From NCBI GenBank assembly GCA_037046735.1, contig JBAOHC010000027.1, positions 310,001-374,000 on the forward strand: 64,000 nucleotides of DNA, given 5' to 3'. The first letter of the stretch is position 1. Each line of letters begins with the position of its first letter. Position numbers and translations under genes: made by a program. The stretch is from JADKAV01 sp037046735 (GTDB lineage: Bacteria > Actinomycetota > Actinomycetes > S36-B12 > UBA10799). Shown here in pieces: positions 54,580-63,304 of the stretch. Under the pieces are notes generated by a model. It had not been told where the DNA came from. It was given only the letters and a program-made list of their open reading frames with translations, and did no database searches.

Positions 54580-55299
54580 TCAGCCGAAGTTGCAGTAGCC
54601 GAAGTGGTCACCGTATTTCCAGGCACGCTTGCCAGGGATGTACCAGTTGCGCGGCGTCAGGCCCTGCTTGCGCCCGAGGGCAGCGCATTTGGTCTTGGCC
54701 ATGCTGACGGCCCGTGATGCACCGGGGTATTTGGCCTTGTACCCCTTGAGCCATACGACGTTGGTCATGGCCGCCGAGTCGGCACCCGCGCAGTCCTGCC
54801 ACTTCCAGGTCTTCGTGCTCACGCACAACGTGGGAGCGAGGCCCGAGTACGCGATGGAACCCGTGCGCGACGTCACGCTGCCCGTCGGACCGGCATTGAA
54901 TCCCACGCATGCGACCCACCTATCGCCTGCCCGGATCTGGGCCTTGTTGGGCTCGTAGGTGTACAACCGTGCACTCATGGGCAATGCGTACGACGCGACG
55001 GGCAGCGGCGCTGGGTCGTTGCCCCACACGTAGGTGATACCCACCGTATGGCACTTCTTGTAGGCCCACGCCCAGAACGGACCTGACCCACTGCGCCAGA
55101 CCTTGTCGGGCACCGAGAGCACACCCATCACTTCAGCGGTGTGAGCGGTGTTGCAGTCAACGGGCGTCACGGCAGAGATGTTGCTCTGCCTGGTGGACAG
55201 CGGCAGACAGGTCCCCTCCGTCGGCGGTTGACCCTGCGCCGGCGTGAGCCCCAAGGCCGCGATGCCGCACGAAACCATAAGGATGGTTGTTCGATACAT
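54580..55299 (-). CDS. Septum-formation family secreted protein
   Basis: 239 residues from the ATG at 55299, which follows GGAGGTGGGGC. A signal peptide (MYRTTILMVSCGIAALGLTPAQG) precedes a domain with VTPVDCNTAHTAEVMGVL, the DCxxxHxxEV start of Septum_form repeats, and VACVGFNAGPTGSVTSRTGSIAYSG. Six cysteines suggest disulfides. Some family members are found in actinobacterial septum-related operons, but the direct role is unclear. Single gene. Confidence 0.82.
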   Translation of the reverse strand: MYRTTILMVSCGIAALGLTPAQGQPPTEGTCLPLSTRQSNISAVTPVDCNTAHTAEVMGVLSVPDKVWRSGSGPFWAWAYKKCHTVGITYVWGNDPAPLPVASYALPMSARLYTYEPNKAQIRAGDRWVACVGFNAGPTGSVTSRTGSIAYSGLAPTLCVSTKTWKWQDCAGADSAAMTNVVWLKGYKAKYPGASRAVSMAKTKCAALGRKQGLTPRNWYIPGKRAWKYGDHFGYCNFG

Positions 55300-55482
55300 G
55301 CCCCACCTCCCCAAGTGAGGGGCTGCGCCACCCGGCCGGGTTCAGCGACCGGCCCCACCCAAATCGTACTGCGGCGGGGACGGGCCCGGGAAGGGTCAAG
55401 CCTGCGTGGGCTCTCATTTACTACTTCTGGGTGATCTTGAGGTGCATCTTCCACGACGGACTGGTGCACTGACCCCCGGAAC

Positions 55483-55517
55483 CCACGTCGCGCGGAATCG
55501 CACCTTGTGCCCAATTG
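55483..55517. repeat. Family A repeat, right half
   Basis: CGCGCGGAATCGCACCTTGTGCCCA matches the right part of the family A element. It lies 70 bases before a complete copy in the same orientation. Confidence 0.6.
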
Positions 55518-55588
55518 CTGCCGACGTATCCGTTCGTCTGTCTCGCATGGCTCGGTCGATCTGGCGCCCCGGCGCAAATAGGGGCAAA

Positions 55589-55638
55589 TGGGCGCTTGTT
55601 GCTGCGACACGCCGCGAGAAATCGCACCTTCCGCCCAA
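55589..55638. repeat. Dispersed palindromic repeat, family A, copy 6
   Basis: TGGGCGCTTGTTGC, core TGCGACACGCCGCGAGAAATCG, then GCACCTTCCGCCCA. Full-length copy, just downstream of the leftward CYTH-like gene. Confidence 0.8.
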
Positions 55639-55678
55639 TCCCGACCAGCAAGTCCCAACGTCAGATCACACCGACCCG

Positions 55679-56491
55679 TCAGCGATAGACGAAAGCGGTC
55701 TTGGTGATCGGGTTGGCGTCCACCCAGTCGGGCAGCGACGACTGCAACATCCCGAGCACGGCATAGGCATCGCGGGCGATGGTTCCTCGGTAATCCTCTA
55801 GCTCGTTGCCATACTTGAAGCTGAACTCTGCGACGACTGGTGTGGTGTCCTCCGCGCCCTGGTCGTACCAGACCACAACGGCACATTCGCTGGCGATGTC
55901 CTTCTTGCCGAGCAGGATGTTGGCACCCTCCAGCACGATCTCGTGGCCGACGAAGTCCGAGACCAGCACCAGCGGCTGGGTCACCAGCAGCTCATCGAGG
56001 TCGCTGTTCAGACCCGGGAACAGGTCGGCGACGTCGCGCACCTGCTGCAGGACTGCACCCGACTTCAGAGGCTGGGTGGTGGAGAAGCTGTAGACGCTTG
56101 TGAAGGGCGGCTTGACGTCTTCTTCGAATTTGGTCTTGAAGTCGTCGGCGTCGGCAGGGTCCATCTGCCGGTCGGCGGCGATGTAGCGGTCCGGGTGGCG
56201 GAACTTCAGCGTGACCTCACGCTCCCCCGTCTGCAGGTCCTCCCGTTCGCGCACGATGTACTGGTCAGCGTTGAGGCGGTGCTCCTGGGTGTCGAAGAAG
56301 CGGATCAACCTGCGTGCTTTGACCTCGCTGAACTCTCCCTCTACCGGGATGTTGAGTTCAGCCAGCCGCAAACTCAGGTCACTCCAGAAGGCGTCCACCT
56401 GCTCGCGCATCGTCGCCTCGTCACCGTCGAAACGCTGCGCGAGCAGCATGACCTTGTACTCCCGGGATGTGACATGCATCCGATTAGCCAT
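55679..56491 (-). CDS. CYTH/triphosphate-tunnel-like protein
   Basis: 270 residues with a good site (GAGGAGG) before the ATG. Alternating charged strands EYKVML, REVTLKFRHPDRYIA, VVAEFSFKYGNEL and a C-terminal helix resemble the tunnel strands of CYTH-type triphosphatases, but the N-terminal ExExK motif is incomplete (SREYK). I propose this fold with low confidence. No signal peptide or membrane segment. Single gene, flanked by repeat-rich gaps. Confidence 0.5.
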   Translation of the reverse strand: MANRMHVTSREYKVMLLAQRFDGDEATMREQVDAFWSDLSLRLAELNIPVEGEFSEVKARRLIRFFDTQEHRLNADQYIVREREDLQTGEREVTLKFRHPDRYIAADRQMDPADADDFKTKFEEDVKPPFTSVYSFSTTQPLKSGAVLQQVRDVADLFPGLNSDLDELLVTQPLVLVSDFVGHEIVLEGANILLGKKDIASECAVVVWYDQGAEDTTPVVAEFSFKYGNELEDYRGTIARDAYAVLGMLQSSLPDWVDANPITKTAFVYR

Positions 56492-56726
56492 TGGTGGCCC
56501 TCCTCGTTTGGCGTCACGTTAGAGGTGCGCGTGGTTGGGATGCACGCCAATGATCATGGCCACGTGGGATGTGGGCCGACACCAGTCCCTACATCTGCCG
56601 GGAGACCGATGCCCGCCACCGTGACGGTGCGGTTCTCGTCGTCGATCCGGCGAAGGACTCGCTAGGTCATCGCCGTGCGCTGTACCGATCATCACGCGGA
56701 GGCATCAGCTTCGGCTCGTCTGCCAT

Positions 56727-56767
56727 CCATATCTGGTTGGCGACGGATCAAGATCAACCAGATACGG
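56727..56767. repeat. Dispersed palindrome, family B, copy with both arms
   Basis: CCATATCTGGTTG (56727-56739) against CAACCAGATACGG (56755-56767): ten bases pair perfectly (TATCTGGTTG) with small end differences. Same design as 34640-34680. Confidence 0.7.
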
Positions 56768-56848
56768 CGAGACACGCCGCGATGCGTGTCCGAAATGACC
56801 GTTTGTCGGCGTGTCACTGGTTGAGAACGCCTCGGACGGGAGTGTCTT

Positions 56849-56863
56849 CAACCAGATGTGGAC
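56849..56863. repeat. Family B repeat, single arm
   Basis: CAACCAGATGTGGAC, identical over 14 bases to the arm at 51337. It can also pair with the left arm at 56731, giving a larger alternative hairpin. Confidence 0.6.
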
Positions 56864-56998
56864 GGCGTCCCGAACCGAACGTCTCGCCTCGGGCCAAACC
56901 GTGACGTACCCGACTGGCTTTCTCCTGCGCTGACATGCGCGAGGTTGGGCGAAGTTGACCCCAGCGGATCCGGCCACGAGGCACTACCCGAAAACGAC

Positions 56999-59900
56999 TC
57001 AGACCGTCCGGGTGCGCCGACCCGCCCCACACAGCAGTCCGATCACACCCAGCACGGCGGCGACAACCATGAGATACAACGGGATCGACGTCGGTATGCC
57101 CAGGTGGACCGTGATCCCCAGGATGCGCGACAGCCCCAGCGGCAGCAGTGCCATCTGATCGTTGAACGTGGTCAGCGCGGCCTCCAAGCCCGAGATCTGC
57201 ATCAGCGACCCCAGGGCCAGCATGGGTACGGCCACGCTCAGCAGCACCCGGCCGATCCCCCGCAGGCGACCACATCCATACGCCGACCGCATCACCACAT
57301 AGGTGACCCAGAACAACCACAGGAAAGCCGCGAAACTGAAAGTCACGTACAGGGTGCGGAACTGCTCGTCGACCCAGAACTGGTACCAGTAGAACAGCGG
57401 GCCGCGGACCACTGCGACTGCACTGAGCAGCACGGTCTTGAGCAGCAGCGCACCGCCGACCGCTGCGTACAGCGCGAACGGATCGCGGCCACGGATGAGC
57501 ACGCGGGAGGTCACTGTGAACAGGGCCATGCTCCCGAGGGTGGCCAGCAGGTAACTCCAGGAGAGCCATCCGGAGAACGCCCCGCGGCTGAGGACCAGCA
57601 AACAGGCCGGAAGTGCCCAGATGAGTACACGGGAGCGCCCTTCGCCAAGTTGCCAGGGAACCAACATTCCCCGGACCAGGCCGTGCGCCACCTCGCCGAA
57701 ACGGCTGCCGTGCCAACGCCGTCCGAGCGGGCTGCCGAGCAGCACGACGGCCAGTATTGCCAGAATCACCGCGGCGGTGACCAGTTGTGATGAGCGGGTC
57801 CGCTCGGCGTGCCCGAATCCGGCATCGACGGCGAAGAACTCGTACGCAGGGGTGTCGAGGTCGCCGGCGTATGTCGCCCGGTGCTCGGCGACGGCGGTTT
57901 CGTACACCCCTTTGTTGGCCTCCCAGCCCACCCACGCCTGTTCACTGCCGGTGGCCAGCCAGTCGTAGTAGCTCAGGAAAGCGGCCCGGAACGCACCCAA
58001 CGTCCGGAACAGATCCACCTCGTACTCCAGTGCGTGGATCATGCGGTCGCGGGCCTGCGGATCCTTCCAGGATGCAGGGTCGGTGGCCTCGATGGTGGCC
58101 AACATCTGCTGCGCCTGGGCGGTCGCCTGCTCGCCGCCGGCGATCGCCTTCGCCACCCGTTGCCGGGAGGCATGGTGGATCACCGACAACGCGGCAGTGT
58201 CCCCGCTGACCAGATCCCACTCGAAGATCCACATCATGGGAGGCGGCTCCAGGCCCAGGGCGAGGGTCCGCTGTTCGGCGTAGGGCGGGATGTAGAGGCC
58301 CTGCTTGGCGACGTCACGGGACAATGCAAGAACCGCTGCGATCGCCTGCACGGTCGCCGGGTCTTCAGAGAAGTTGCGCCTGATCCACGCCGAGTTGACG
58401 GCGGCGAGGTCCGCGTCGCGATCCCAGGCCAATCGGCCGGTGGCGTACACGTCGAGGTCGTACAACTGCCAGAAGCCGGTCTTGAGGTACAACGACATCG
58501 GCCCGGCCCGCCACGGGACCGCCGTCCTGGGTCCACACCCACACCCCGTCGATGTTCGGATTGGCCCTTTCAAAATGCTGCAGGGCCTGCTGGTGGTCGG
58601 CCGACAGATAGTTGGGAAACGAGGAGAACGCCTCGAACTCCCGCCGGCTCTGGAACTCGATGATGCGCGGCTGGGCGCCCTGCTCCAGGGTCGGGTTCAA
58701 CGGCAACCACGAGTAGAAGTCGCCCATCGTGAACTTCGTGACGATCACGAGGTTCGCGGCGTCGATCCCTGTCCAGCACCCTGGCATAGGTCTGCGGGTT
58801 CGTGTGCATGTCCCCGACGTCACCCACCCCGACCGACCAGGTGCGGAAGTAGATCGTCTTGTCGTATCGGGCGGCGGCCTGCGTGAACTTCTCCAGCATG
58901 GTCCGCACGGACTCATCCGTGGTCACCGCCAGCGTCGAGAAGTAGTCCCACCCCGGCGAGTTGTAGACGCTGCCCGCCTCCCCGATGCGGATCATCAGGC
59001 CGTCGACGAAGGGCATCGTCCTGCAGGAACTCGTCGAGGCCCGCTTGGTAGATGTCCCACAGCCGCGGATCTTCGACGTCGGCGCCGCCCGCGCTGCGCT
59101 CCACGTAGTCGTTCAGCGGCCCGGAGTTGGCCAGCATGTCCGTCTTGAAGACCACCTGCATGCCGAGGTGTGCGGCGTACTCCCACATCGTCCCGAACTG
59201 CTCGACCATGGCCTCGTGACGGGCCCGGTAGGGGCTGTCCTGCGGATAGATCTGATAGCCGTCACCCACGAGGTCGAAGTTCACGTACTCCAGGAAGCCG
59301 CTGACAATGACACCGTTGTAGCCGTAGGCACGGATGTGATCGATGTACCGCTTCCAGTCGCGCGCCGCCGCCCGCATGCCGGCCGGGTCGATCCACGGTG
59401 GCGCGTCGAGGATCACCTCGGCGAACTGCCGGGAGTTGTGGGAGTAGTCGTCCTGGGCCGCCCACGCCTGCGGGTCTGGCTCGACCCCCACCGCGCCGTA
59501 GTCGGCGAACCGGTACTCGAGGTCGGCCACGACCGGTTTGCCGGCGAGGTCGGGTACTCCGGCGCCGCCCGCGACCAGGTCGGCCGGCCGGCGAACACGC
59601 CGTCGGCGACGCCGCTGCGCCCGCTGCCAGCCACACCCTCTCTGGTCAGCCGGTACGCGCCATCCGGAAGCTCGGGCGCCCGCGACGCTGTGAAGTCCGC
59701 GGCGCCGTCGACCACCTCCGGCCGGGTCCCCGTCGCTTGTTCCACCGCATCCTGGAAGGTCCGTGCCGCCAAGACGAGCAGCGGGTCGCCACGCCAGCCG
59801 GCCGGCATCGCGAGCGTCTCGATGCTCGGCGGCGCGACGGTCTCTGTCGCTGTCACGGGCACGGTCGTGGTCGGCGGCAGATCCTTGGGCGACAGCGAAA

Positions 59901-60000
59901 GGGCGAGCAGACCGTTGACGCCGGTGGCCGCGGCGTATCCGATCAGCAGTGCTACCAGGGCGTACACCAGCGTCGGGATCCACCACCGTGGTCGCTGCAT
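56999..60000 (-). CDS. Giant membrane protein with GH67-like ectodomain, four frame breaks
   Basis: About 1000 residues when five frame segments are joined. It starts at ATG 60000 with a membrane anchor (WWIPTLVYALVALLIGYAAA). The ectodomain contains AARTFQDAVEQATG, then a TIM-barrel-like series: RAYGYNGVIVSGFLEYVNFD, YAAHLGMQVVFKTDML, PFVDGLMIRIGEAGSVYNSP, TIYFRTWSVGVGDVGDMHTN, ANLVIVTKFTMGDFYSW, PRIIEFQSRREFEAF, GVWVWTQDGGP. This resembles alpha-glucuronidase-type (GH67) hydrolases. The last 260 residues hold seven or more helices. Frame breaks fall near 59585, 59018, 58768 and 58515. Substrate unknown; a cell-surface polysaccharide is likely. Confidence 0.7.
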
Positions 60001-60451
60001 GCGCCACAGACTAGTCACGCGGATCTGCGGTTGGGGACGTTGCGGAAAGCGGGCGCGTGGTGTGACCACCTCGCCGAGGTGGTCGGCCCTCGCGACTTTG
60101 CCGACGACGGTCTCCCTCTTCCGAGACCTCCAAGGCAACAACACCGGAATACCCTGACGAGCGAGATCAAAGCCGTGTCCTGATCGGAAAAGATGATCGA
60201 GATCCTCGACAGCCACACCATGACTGTGGGGACGCACTTACCCAATCGCGTGCGCCCACAGCCAGCCGTGTTTGCCTGGGCCACCGCCACTGACCAGATG
60301 GGGCCACAAGGCGGCGCACCTCGGGACAGCCAACTCGACATCGAACGCAAGCGCAGGAGTGACCATGTGGGATTCGCCAGGTCACCCACCACGAGAGCCA
60401 CGACATACTTGATCAGTGTCATCAACAACCGTCGGTTCAGCGGGGGCCGTC
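60001..60451. other. Divergent intergenic region
   Basis: About 450 bases between the giant membrane protein and the ThrE gene. A GTG at 60416 could extend ThrE by twelve codons. No other gene, repeat or RNA was recognised. Confidence 0.45.
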
Positions 60452-62212
60452 ATGCTCCGACGATTCACGGGGGCGTTGCTGATGGCCGTCGTCCTCGCCG
60501 GGCCGCACATCTCGGCTCCGGTCGCCGCCGCGCCTGACCCCGAACCGGCCGTAACCCAGTCAGCAAGCGAATCCGACGTAGTGCTACCCCCGGCGCAACT
60601 GCCGGAGACCTCCGCACCGGATCCACCCGATGGACCGGACACCGCCGAACCCGAGGTGCCCACCCAAGCACCAGACCCGCCGGCGCCGGACACGCCCGAG
60701 CCCAGCGCTGAAGTCAGCACTGACGCTGATCCCCTCCCGACAGCGCCGCCCACTGAGGCGGCTCCTACCGCCACCCCAGAACCCAGCGATGACGCGGCGG
60801 CGCAGCCGCGCCAACCGTCCCCACCACCGGCCACCGCACCGGCATGGCAGGACTCCCCGGTCAGCGGTCAGTCCGTCGTCATCGCCGGATTGGTTCTCCT
60901 GTGCGCCATGCTCCTGCTGCTCGCGGCATCGCGATTCCGGCCTGCCCGACGACCTCTGCCCGAGGCTCCCCTTGACCGAACGACCCTCTCACCCACCTCG
61001 GCGGACACCACCCGGTTTCTGGTCGTGCTTGGGGAGGCCATGATCGACGCCGGGGCTCCGGTGACGGACGTCACCGCCGCCCTTGAGCGAGTCGCCCACC
61101 GCAGCGGTATCCCTGACGCGGAGGTCGTGGTCTTCGCCACAGCGCTCATCGTCTCCCTGCCCGGCAGCGATCAGGTCAGCACGGCTGTCGCGTCTGCTGG
61201 TGTCCGCGGGTTGCGTATGGATCAGATCGACGAGGTGTTCGACGTCGTCGAAGAGGCCCAGACCACCGATCTGCAACCTTCGGACGGCGTGCGTCGTATC
61301 GAGTCGATCCGGCAGTCACCGGCGCCCTGGGGGACGGGCGCACGCATCACGGGCTACGCGACGATGAGTGCCGGCCTGTCACTGATCCTCGGGGCCAGTC
61401 CGGCAGAGATCGCGGTCGCCGCGGCGCTCGGAGCGGTGATCGGCGCGTTGCAGTTCTTCGGTGGCGGGCTCACTTCCACCTACCGCTCCGCGCTGCCCCT
61501 GGTCAGCTCCTTCGCCGTGGCCACCACCGTGTTCCTGCTTGCCCGCACGGACTTGGACATCGGGGCCTTCGCACCCCTCATCGCTCCGCTGGTCGGGCTG
61601 CTGCCTGGTGCGCTGCTCACCACGGGTGTCCTCGAACTGGCGACAGGACAGATGATCTCCGGTGCCGGTCGCCTGGCGGCGGGCACCATGAGGCTGTTCC
61701 TGCTGGCACTCGGGATCGTCGCCGCGGCTCAACTGTTCGGGGTGCCCACGGGCAGCGTCACCGACGTCGCTGCTCGCACTCTGGACACCTGGGCACCGTG
61801 GATTGGGGTGGCAGTCTTCGGTCTGGGCATCGTGGCCCACCTGTGCGCCCGCCCGCGGGCCACCCCGTGGATCCTGCTCGTGCTGTATGTCGCGTATGCC
61901 GGTCAGGTCGTGGGCGGGCTGTTGCTCGGCGGTGTGCTGTCCGCATTCATCGGCGCCGCGTTGATGACCCCGGTCGCGATCCTCGTCTCGCGCCATCCCA
62001 GCGGGCCCACCCCCTTGGTGAGCTTCCTGCCGGCCTTCTGGCTGCTCGTGCCGGGGGCGCTGGGCCTGGTGGGAGTGGCGAAGTACATCGGGGATGAGCG
62101 CATCTACGGAGCGGAATCCCTGCTGACCACGGCCGAGACGATGGTGGCCATCGCGCTGGGCGTCCTTGCTGGCACCTCGCTTGCGGGCAGGCTCACTCGG
62201 TCCCGCGGCTAG
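60452..62212 (+). CDS. ThrE-family threonine/serine exporter with proline-rich leader
   Basis: 586 residues from the ATG at 60452 (after GCGGGGG); a GTG at 60416 is an alternative. Residues 1-30 look like a signal peptide or first helix (ALLMAVVLAGPHISAPVAAA). Then comes a 100-residue Pro/Ala/Glu-rich segment, then one helix (VVIAGLVLLCAMLLLLAA). The ThrE domain follows: LGEAMIDAGAPVTDVTAALERVAHRSGIPDAEVVVFATALIVSL, and about ten helices including the ThrE2 half (TPLVSFLPAFWLLVPGALGLVGV). The family exports threonine and serine by proton exchange. The Pro-rich extracytoplasmic stretch is longer than in Corynebacterium ThrE. Confidence 0.88.
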   Translation: MLRRFTGALLMAVVLAGPHISAPVAAAPDPEPAVTQSASESDVVLPPAQLPETSAPDPPDGPDTAEPEVPTQAPDPPAPDTPEPSAEVSTDADPLPTAPPTEAAPTATPEPSDDAAAQPRQPSPPPATAPAWQDSPVSGQSVVIAGLVLLCAMLLLLAASRFRPARRPLPEAPLDRTTLSPTSADTTRFLVVLGEAMIDAGAPVTDVTAALERVAHRSGIPDAEVVVFATALIVSLPGSDQVSTAVASAGVRGLRMDQIDEVFDVVEEAQTTDLQPSDGVRRIESIRQSPAPWGTGARITGYATMSAGLSLILGASPAEIAVAAALGAVIGALQFFGGGLTSTYRSALPLVSSFAVATTVFLLARTDLDIGAFAPLIAPLVGLLPGALLTTGVLELATGQMISGAGRLAAGTMRLFLLALGIVAAAQLFGVPTGSVTDVAARTLDTWAPWIGVAVFGLGIVAHLCARPRATPWILLVLYVAYAGQVVGGLLLGGVLSAFIGAALMTPVAILVSRHPSGPTPLVSFLPAFWLLVPGALGLVGVAKYIGDERIYGAESLLTTAETMVAIALGVLAGTSLAGRLTRSRG

Positions 62213-62269
62213 AGGGCCATGGGCCCGGATGGGCTTGCGATTGGGTCCTCACGACCTCGGCGCCTGCGC

Positions 62270-62821
62270 TCAGCGACGGCCGAGCTCCAATGAGGGTTCT
62301 CCGGGCGTGCAACCGGGGGGCTGGGAGTTCCCGCTGATGGTGAAGTCGCCGCAGGTGAAGATGCGCTCCTGGATGGTGCCGATGCCGTAGGCGCCGGCGA
62401 CCACCACGGCCACCGCGGCGATGACCGCCCCGCGGTCGCGCCACGTCGCGTCCTCGGCAAGATCGGGGGCGGAGAAGCGGATGAGGATCGCCACCATCAC
62501 CGGCGCCCCGAGCAAGGTCACCAGGGTTCCAAACCAGGCCAGTTCCGGCCTCGACCCGGGAGCGAACTCGATCGCAAGCGCGAGCCAGACGGTCGGGATC
62601 AGCAGTGCGAGGGCCCCCCAACCGACCCGCTGACGGACCCCGCCCGAGACTGCGACGAGAACGAACGCGGCAGTAGCGACCGCCCACAGGCTCAGGACTT
62701 GCGGGAAGAAGACGGTCCCCCAGGCACCGAGTGTGAACGCGGGCCACCACGCGATCGAACTGAAGGCCACCACTCCCACTCCGGCGATGCGCAGACTCGG
62801 GGTGCGAGGGTGCTCGTCCAT
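62270..62821 (-). CDS. Small membrane protein of unknown function
   Basis: 183 residues from the ATG at 62821 (MDEHPRTPSLRIAGVGVVAF); a longer frame extends into the tandem repeats and is not used. About five helices: GVGVVAFSSIAWWPAF, VLSLWAVATAAFVLVAV, ALALLIPTVWLALAI, LVTLLGAPVMVAILI and AVIAAVAVVVAGAYGIGTI. A C-terminal extracytoplasmic loop has two cysteines (FTCGDFTISGNSQPPGCTPG). No family was recognised. The promoter appears leaderless. Confidence 0.7.
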   Translation of the reverse strand: MDEHPRTPSLRIAGVGVVAFSSIAWWPAFTLGAWGTVFFPQVLSLWAVATAAFVLVAVSGGVRQRVGWGALALLIPTVWLALAIEFAPGSRPELAWFGTLVTLLGAPVMVAILIRFSAPDLAEDATWRDRGAVIAAVAVVVAGAYGIGTIQERIFTCGDFTISGNSQPPGCTPGEPSLELGRR

Positions 62822-62828
62822 CGCACTG

Positions 62829-62834
62829 ATTCTA
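62829..62834 (-). promoter_or_regulatory. Leaderless -10 box of the small membrane protein
   Basis: On the minus strand TAGAAT, seven bases, ATG. It supports the short start. Confidence 0.5.
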
Positions 62835-62940
62835 CGGCTGCGCCTGTGCTCCCAGGAACCGCTCTTCGGATGTGCCTGCCACACAGCCACGGGGCGCGCC
62901 AGGGCCGCATGGTGGTTCGGTCGGCTCTGCTCGCGGCACC

Positions 62941-63196
62941 ACCTGGCCAGCGAAGATGTCAGCCACGGGGACTTTTCGTACGGCCCACTGACATGTTCGA
63001 CGGCGCCAGGCACTCGGCGGCCACCTGGCCAGCGAAGATGTCAGCCACGGGGACTTTTCGTACGGCCCACTGACAGGTTCGACGGCGCCAGGCACTCGGC
63101 GGCCACCTGGCCAGCGAAGATGTCAGCCACGGGGACTTTTCGTACGGCCCACTGACAGGTTCGACGGCGCCAGGCACTCGGCGGCCACCTGGCCAG
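62941..63196. repeat. 82-base tandem repeat array, three full copies plus ten bases
   Basis: Each unit begins ACCTGGCCAGCGAAGATG; starts are at 62941, 63023, 63105 and 63187 (broken off after ACCTGGCCAG). The units are nearly identical (unit 1 has ACATGTTCG where the others have ACAGGTTCG). TGTCAG and CTGACA, and GCCAGG and CCTGGC, are inverted within each unit. The array lies between divergent genes. Confidence 0.92.
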
Positions 63197-63291
63197 GGTG
63201 GTGGGAGCCGCAGTTGGTACGGCTGCGGTCAACCGTCGCCGCTCAGCAGAACGGCTGCAGAAACGTCGGCCCGGCGCGCAAGGGGAACCAG

Positions 63292-63297
63292 TAGCCT
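63292..63297 (+). promoter_or_regulatory. Leaderless -10 box of the nucleotidyltransferase gene
   Basis: TAGCCT, seven bases, then GTG 63305. Confidence 0.5.
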
Positions 63298-63304
63298 GTC
63301 CCCC

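Larger units (their letters stand above)
56492..56998. other. Repeat-bearing intergenic region
   Basis: About 500 bases between two leftward genes; two family B elements lie here, and GACACGCCGCGATGCGTGTC at 56771-56790 is a further short palindrome resembling the family A core. No gene was recognised. Confidence 0.5.

Noticed and set aside
62941..63196. CRISPR array
   Set aside because: The repeats are contiguous 82-base units with no unique spacers, and no cas gene is present.
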